DNA from: Dillenia suffruticosa
Taxonomy: Eukaryota > Streptophyta > Magnoliopsida > Dilleniales > Dilleniaceae
Direction of reading: 5' to 3'
NCBI GenBank assembly: GCA_033439265.1
Contig: JAVTVX010000027.1
Coordinates: forward strand, 7,641,001 to 7,705,000
DNA length: 64,000 bases
Part shown: positions 59,550-64,000 of the stretch, piece after piece
Layout: each line of letters begins with the position of its first letter
Position numbering within the stretch: the stretch's first letter is position 1
Position numbers and translations under genes: made by a program
The notes under the pieces: model-generated
The model's database searches: none
What the model saw: only the letters and a program-made list of their open reading frames with translations
What the model was told of the DNA's origin: nothing

Positions 59550-60120
59550 TTTCAAGCAAAATTGGAGGATGTATGATAAATCAAAATTTGAATGCTATAA
59601 TTGTCATCCAGTTTGGTCATTTTGCCTAGAAGTGAGGGAATTCTTCAAGTAAAGTTGAAGAAAAGGTTAATTATTCCAAGAAAAAGCATGAAGATGGTAA
59701 GCCATCTTTACTTCTTACACTTGTATCTAAAAAAGAGAAAAATGGGTGGTATCTTGATACCGGTGCAAACAATCATATATGTGAGAAGAAGAGCTTCTTT
59801 GTTAAGATTCATGATTCAAACGCTTGTTTCAGTTTGATATTCAAAATGATGAGGTTAAATGTTTGAAAAGTTGTGTAAAAGATTTCTCTTGGTTTTAGCA
59901 TTTGAGACTTGGGTATCTAAATTTAGGAGGCCTCAAGTTGTTGAGCAACAAGAAGATAGTCAAAGGGTTATCTCATATCAATCATCCGGACTGATTCTGT
60001 AAAGGGTGTCTCTTTGGCAAACAAATAAGAAAGATTTTTCCAAGACAAGCAATAGCAAGGGCGATGGAAACACCGGTCCTTATCCACTTTGATATGTGTG
60101 GACTCTATCCCAACCACAAT
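59550..60120 (+). mobile_element. Internal copia fragment (protease to integrase)
   Basis: Frames include a zinc-knuckle remnant (FECYNCHP), a protease site GGWYLDTGANNHICEKK with Asp-Thr-Gly intact, HLRLGYLNLGGLKLLSNK, FCKGCLFGKQIRKIF and LIHFDMCG at the integrase start. No LTR or duplication is seen, and it ends abruptly. It lies in the CACTA block between exon-like pieces. Confidence 0.75.
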
Positions 60121-60530
60121 CAATCATTCTTTATATACATATACATTTTCCTCTTTAGTAAGGCATTTCCAAAATTATTCACCAACACTTCTTGTGCGCA
60201 CAATCAACACATTCCAACAGAAATAGTAACATTTAGCAACTGCAAAGGTTTGTGACAAAAAAAGATCAATAAGGGGCATATTTAAAACACATTGTATAGC
60301 TATCTAATACAAATAAATAGATATAATCAAACCTATTAAAATATATGAGAAAAAGGAAATTGCAATTTTTTACATGCACAAACTAACAGTAATGTTTGAT
60401 ATGTGTTCCTCAGGCTTTCACATATTACTTGAAGTCAGTAATAGACATTCATAAATTTCTAAATTGCATATCTTACAAATGCATATGCAGCCTCTTCTGG
60501 CTTTCAGGTGTTACCGTGCTTAAAAGTATT

Positions 60531-60729
60531 TTTTTTTTATCATAGTTAGGCTACTAATCCAGTATTTAGAATTTTATCCCGACTAATCTGAGTCGATCAC
60601 TTGCAGGGTCCAATTGAGAGGACAGATCTCCCAACGTTGATTTTTCTATTTCTATGGGGGATCGAACCCCCGATCATAATTAAAAGACGTCAGTTTTCAA
60701 ACCAACTAAATCATCATAGATTGATACCT
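60531..60729 (-). mobile_element. tRNA-derived SINE with 14-bp target duplication
   Basis: tgcttaaaagtatt occurs at 60517-60530 and again at 60730-60743. Between them, on the minus strand, is a sequence with an A-box-like TTTAGTTGGTTTG, then GGGGGTTCGATCCCCC containing a B-box (GGTTCGATCC), and a terminal A-run (60538-60531). These are the hallmarks of a tRNA-derived SINE moved by a LINE enzyme. No intact tRNA fold is present. Confidence 0.85.
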
Positions 60730-61084
60730 TGCTTAAAAGTATTAAGTGATCTAACTTGAGCTAGCATGTCATATCATGTTCATGCTTCATGCTCTGTCCA
60801 AGGTTTAATAGAATAGGAACAACACAACATTTATAAGAAATAAAATAAAATAAAACACAAATTTAATGACATTATTACTTGACTGCAAAAAATAATAGCT
60901 TTGAAACAACATGATCACATTATGTCGATCACAGCCAAGATAACAAGGAAGTCCAATCGTTCAATCTACAACACAAAATATCTTACAAGTGAAAATATGT
61001 AAAATCAATTAAAATTATTATCAAAACAAATTCAATTCCTCATCAGTTCCCGACAGTCAGACAGACCAAAAAAGACTTGAGTAC

Positions 61085-61178
61085 CTGTAGTGCTACTTGA
61101 TAGATCAATCTCTTACCAGTTCCAACAACAGGTTCATCACCAGCCCCAATACCAATCCTAGAACGATATGCAGTATCA
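61085..61178 (-). pseudogene. Exon-like piece upstream in the same unrecognised gene
   Basis: On the minus strand, after CACACCAAG (acceptor-like), 94 bp are open: DTAYRSRIGIGAGDEPVVGT, then GKRLIYQVALQ. They end at CTACAG followed by GTAC. A possible next piece begins at 60965 after TTGTAG (IERLDFLVILAV). The peptide looks like constrained coding sequence, but I cannot name it. It sits about 0.7 kb inside the right CACTA-like end. Confidence 0.4.
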
Positions 61179-61229
61179 CTTGGTGTGGAAAATTAATTAT
61201 GTTTTTGCAGTACAAATAAATATTTTAAA

Positions 61230-61760
61230 AAATAAATTTGACAGAAAACAAAAGCCCTAACCTAGAGAGAAGGGGAGACAGCGAACAGAAACCGAGTAGC
61301 AAGTATAGGAGACAGAGATCAGAAACCCAAAGTTACAGTTACGGAGTGACAGAGAGAGCGCTTACCAGATGAGAGACGCAAAACCCTAGAGATTCGATCG
61401 TAGTTCAGGAGAGAGATGCGAATCCTTAGCCTAGAGGTTCGATCATCTTCAAGGATGTGAGGATCTTCTTCGATCATCACTACTCATTGTCACTGTCTAG
61501 ACGCGAAAAGACAGAGATCATCGCTGATGAGAGAAGGAGAAGAATTGATCGGAGGTAAAGAAAGCGATGAGGTGGAGAAGAGAAGAGAGAGAGAAGACGA
61601 ACCTGGGAGATGAGCCAAAGAGAGAACTTGAGATGAGTCGTCTTTCGTCGATTTGTATGAAGATGAGTCATCTTTAGTCGATTTGTATGGAGATGAGCTT
61701 AGAGACGAAGAGGGTGAAAGAGAATAGAAGGAAAGGGGGAGTGGAACTTTTAGGTTTCAT
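61230..61760 (-). other. Leader-like pyrimidine-rich sequence
   Basis: Read on the minus strand this is rich in TCTCTTC runs with short frames only (such as MISVFSRLDSDNE). It resembles a plant 5' UTR upstream of the exon-like pieces. Confidence 0.3.
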
Positions 61761-61871
61761 GACCTATACCAGTGGTTGAGCCTTAGCCGTTGTTAAAGAA
61801 TATTATCTATTAATGGTTCTCCCCACCGTTGGTAAAGGGAGCTGCTAGCAAATGGTATTCTTTTTATAGTG

Positions 61872-62225
61872 TTATTCAAGTGTACTTTTCAAGATCCCAT
61901 ATTTAAAATTTCATCGATATATATATATTTTAATAATTTTTACTGTCGTTATGTAATAAAATAGATATTTATATTATGAAACAATTTTTTCTCCCATTGT
62001 CATGATATTTTGTCAGCATTTGTTTGCATTTGCATTAAATGCATTTTGAAACCCTAGGGCATTATTGCTACACTTAGTATCTTGACTTTCACTAGGTCTA
62101 TATGACATACGCATTCTCTGTTTTAACAAAATTAGAGTTATAGTTTCATGCACCTAGGTGTAAGCCCTGAAAAGATACCATCGCACTAGATAGCTTAGGA
62201 AGCTTAGAAGTCCATGTCTAGCTAT
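61872..62225. repeat. Dispersed repeat S, copy B, right part
   Basis: It matches about 35085-35365 (ttttctcccattgtcatgat, aggtctatatgacatac, tagtttcatgcacct). About 120 bp next to the CACTA-like end have no partner in copy A. Confidence 0.75.
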
Positions 62226-62586
62226 TTTCATAAATATTGTGAAAATTTTACAAAATCGAAGAAATATGATGTCTTTTTTCTTTTCAAAGTAGTGAAGTTG
62301 ACTCTATGAAAATAGATTTTCACAAAATCAACTTCAATTTTGTCCATTGACAAAAAAAAAAAAAAAAAAAAAAATTGAAGTCTATTCTGTTGAGTGAAAT
62401 CAAGTTCGCACCTGTGCCTCACTCTCCTCCCCTCTCATTCTTCACCCAATCAACCCTCTCTCTCTCTCTCCCCCTCCATTCGCTTCTCCCGCCACATCAA
62501 CGTCATCCTTAAATAACTCCCTCTCTTCCCTCTTCTGTCTCTCTGTCCCCCCACCGACACTCTTTTCCCCGCCACATCTATAGATA

Positions 62587-62959
62587 TGTGGCCTAAAAAA
62601 AAATGGGGATGAATCCCACGTTGATTTGCAAGTGGGCGGAGGGGAAATTCATCCCCTATAAATAGGTTCCCCCATTGGGTTGTAACACACCAATAGTTGT
62701 TTCTGATTTTTTTAAGTGATTTTCTCATTTCTTATAATATTTTATTAAATATTAATGAAATATTATTCTAATAATACGTGAAAATATTGATATATTTGAT
62801 CAAATATCATTAAACTTTGGTGTTATTTTTTATTCAGTAGTTATTATTGGGTATAGTTATAATGATATATTGTATTATTAAATTATCCATTTTTAAAAAA
62901 TTATTCTAGAATGATTTTTCAGTATAATCATTCATATGTCATTTACACCTAAGCTTCCA
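62587..62959 (+). repeat. 5' LTR of a copia element at the window end, left limit uncertain
   Basis: The segment ends CTTCCA shortly before a primer site and holds a TATA-like ctataaata at 62656-62664. The start is guessed from a TG in tgtggcc at 62587; the 3' LTR is outside the window. Confidence 0.5.
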
Positions 62960-62966
62960 TAATAAT

Positions 62967-62978
62967 TGGTATCAGAAC
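62967..62978 (+). promoter_or_regulatory. Primer-binding site of the terminal copia element
   Basis: TGGTATCAGAAC differs by one base from the initiator tRNA-Met site. Confidence 0.8.
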
Positions 62979-63179
62979 CCAATCTATCTAAATATGTTCT
63001 GTAATTGCAATTTTGTCTGATCTTCTACATTGGAAAAAGATTTTCTTGGGTCTAATCGGCATTGAGCCCGGTTAATTTTATTATGTTTTATGGTTACAGT
63101 ATAGTCTGATCTTCTACATCAGAAAAGATTTTTCTAAATTAATCGACATTTTGTATCGACAACTATCAAATAGTACGGA

Positions 63180-64000
63180 TGATAGAAATGACTGATGGCA
63201 CAAAGTTATCCATGTTGACATGATTAATTCTAACGAGAATTGTAGTGACAAATGTTAAATTTGCAATGAAGATTTTTCATGGAACCGGTCATTTCGGCAT
63301 GTTGCAAAGTGAGATTCTAGACATTCTTTTTCAGCAAGATCTAAATATTGCCATTGAAGAAAAGAAACCAAATGATGCTGAGGAGAAAGAATGGAAGATG
63401 AAGAACAGATTGACATGTGATACAATTCAATTGTGTCTTTCCAGAGAGTAGAAGTATGCTCTTTTGAAAGAAATTTCTGTTAGTAAATTGTGAAAGGTAT
63501 TAGAAGAAAAATTCTTGAAAAAGAGCAATCAGAACAAGTTTTATATGAAAAAGACGTTTCACTTCAACTATATTCCAAATACCACTATGAATGATCACTT
63601 CACCAGCTTTAATCAGTTGGAGATTAATCTAATAAACGTGGATGAGACTTTCAAAAGTAAAGATCTGGCTCTGATGTTGTTGGGAGCCCTTCCTGACAAG
63701 TTCGAATATCTTGAAACTACTCTACTTCACGGAAAAGCTGTTGTCTCCCTTAATGAAGTAACTACAACATTATATAATTACAAACTAAGAAAGAAAGAAA
63801 AGCAAGAAAACACAACCGAAGAAACAAAAGTGTTAGTTGTGAGAGGGTGTTCACAAAGTTAGAATAAAGGGACGCGAGGGAGATCAAAGTCAAGGTTCAA
63901 ATCGAAAAAAGATGAATGTGTCTTTTGTTGAGAAAAAGGACACCGGAAGAACAATTGTCCAAAACAGAAAAATGAAGGCAAACCAGAAAAAGGGAAAGTT
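63180..64000 (+). pseudogene. Gag of the terminal copia element, partial
   Basis: The frame starting near 63245 (FAMKIFHGTGHFGMLQSEIL) stops at 63449. The second frame, 63515-63862, is UBN2-like gag (INLINVDETFKSKDLALMLL, GALPDKFEYLETTLLHGKA). The zinc knuckle near 63918-63960 reads C-V-F-C-stop-EKGHRKNNC, with TGA before the Glu. Pol would follow beyond the window. Confidence 0.82.

Larger units (their letters stand above)
42789..61871. mobile_element. CACTA-like DNA transposon block, 19.1 kb, with nested insertions
   Basis: The left end reads CAGTACAAAAAAAACC and the right end ...TTTTTATAGTG (CACTATAAAAA inverted), close to CACTA termini. The 3-bp target duplication tta is at 42786-42788 and 61872-61874. 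The left subterminal zone (42805-42942) has inverted ccagcgg/ccgctgg motifs; the right one has accgttggtaaaggg. The flanks are two parts of repeat S, whose other copy lacks the block. No transposase is seen. Inside are a chromovirus, a copia element, a copia fragment, a SINE and exon-like pieces. One terminal base differs from CACTA on the left. Confidence 0.68.

Noticed and set aside
60650..60680. Possible tRNA gene (T-arm-like gggatcgaaccccc)
   Set aside because: No acceptor stem or anticodon arm; the A-run and target duplication identify a SINE.

Overview
This is AT-rich nuclear DNA from a flowering plant, probably a eudicot. The evidence is a spliced plastid-type DXS gene with GT-AG introns, two pentatricopeptide repeat (PPR) genes, Ty1/copia and Ty3/gypsy LTR retrotransposons with plant-type primer sites (initiator tRNA-Met), and hAT-like and CACTA-like DNA transposon ends. 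No bacterial, organellar, rRNA or intact tRNA genes were seen. Most of the window is transposable-element (TE) sequence in nested layers. Many boundaries are supported by exact target-site duplications (TSDs).

Layout. 1-1209: last four exons of DXS (isoprenoid precursor synthesis in plastids). 1848-19222: one minus-strand PPR-DYW editing-factor pseudogene, now in three pieces. It is split by copia element 1 (2023-7926, TSD gcaat, itself carrying a solo LTR at 5256-6620) and copia element 2 (8568-18151, TSD caaga). Element 2 is invaded by copia element 3 (12815-17821). A hAT-like 5' end (19223 on) cuts off the N-terminal part. 20790-21924 and 29022-30352: two members of a short non-autonomous LTR family coding only a gag-like protein. 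22047-24828: P-class PPR gene like Arabidopsis At5g65560, with four small frameshifts. 24829-28254: no clear gene, but several splice-like segments.

31.8-42.2 kb: remains of minus-strand Ty3/gypsy elements of the Tat/Athila type (gag, LTRs, integrase end, an 87-bp tandem repeat) and a 2.76-kb solo LTR. A dispersed repeat at 34525-35365 recurs at 42205-42788 plus 61872-62225. The second copy is split by a 19.1-kb CACTA-like block (42789-61871, TSD tta). That block holds a minus-strand Tekay-type chromovirus, a young minus-strand copia element (52137-58989, TSD tgcca, LTRs about 98% identical), a copia fragment, a SINE with a 14-bp TSD, and spliced-looking pieces of an unrecognised gene. 62.6-64 kb: start of another plus-strand copia element that runs off the end.

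How it works together. Only DXS looks clearly functional in the part shown. Both PPR genes would act in organelle RNA metabolism, but both look broken (the second could instead carry sequence errors). Every retroelement inspected has stops, frameshifts or lost catalytic residues, so the window is mainly a record of successive insertions. No new molecular system is evident. The most unusual material is the gag-only LTR family with a variable short repeat, the CACTA-like block with captured-looking exons, and the 87-bp repeat array.
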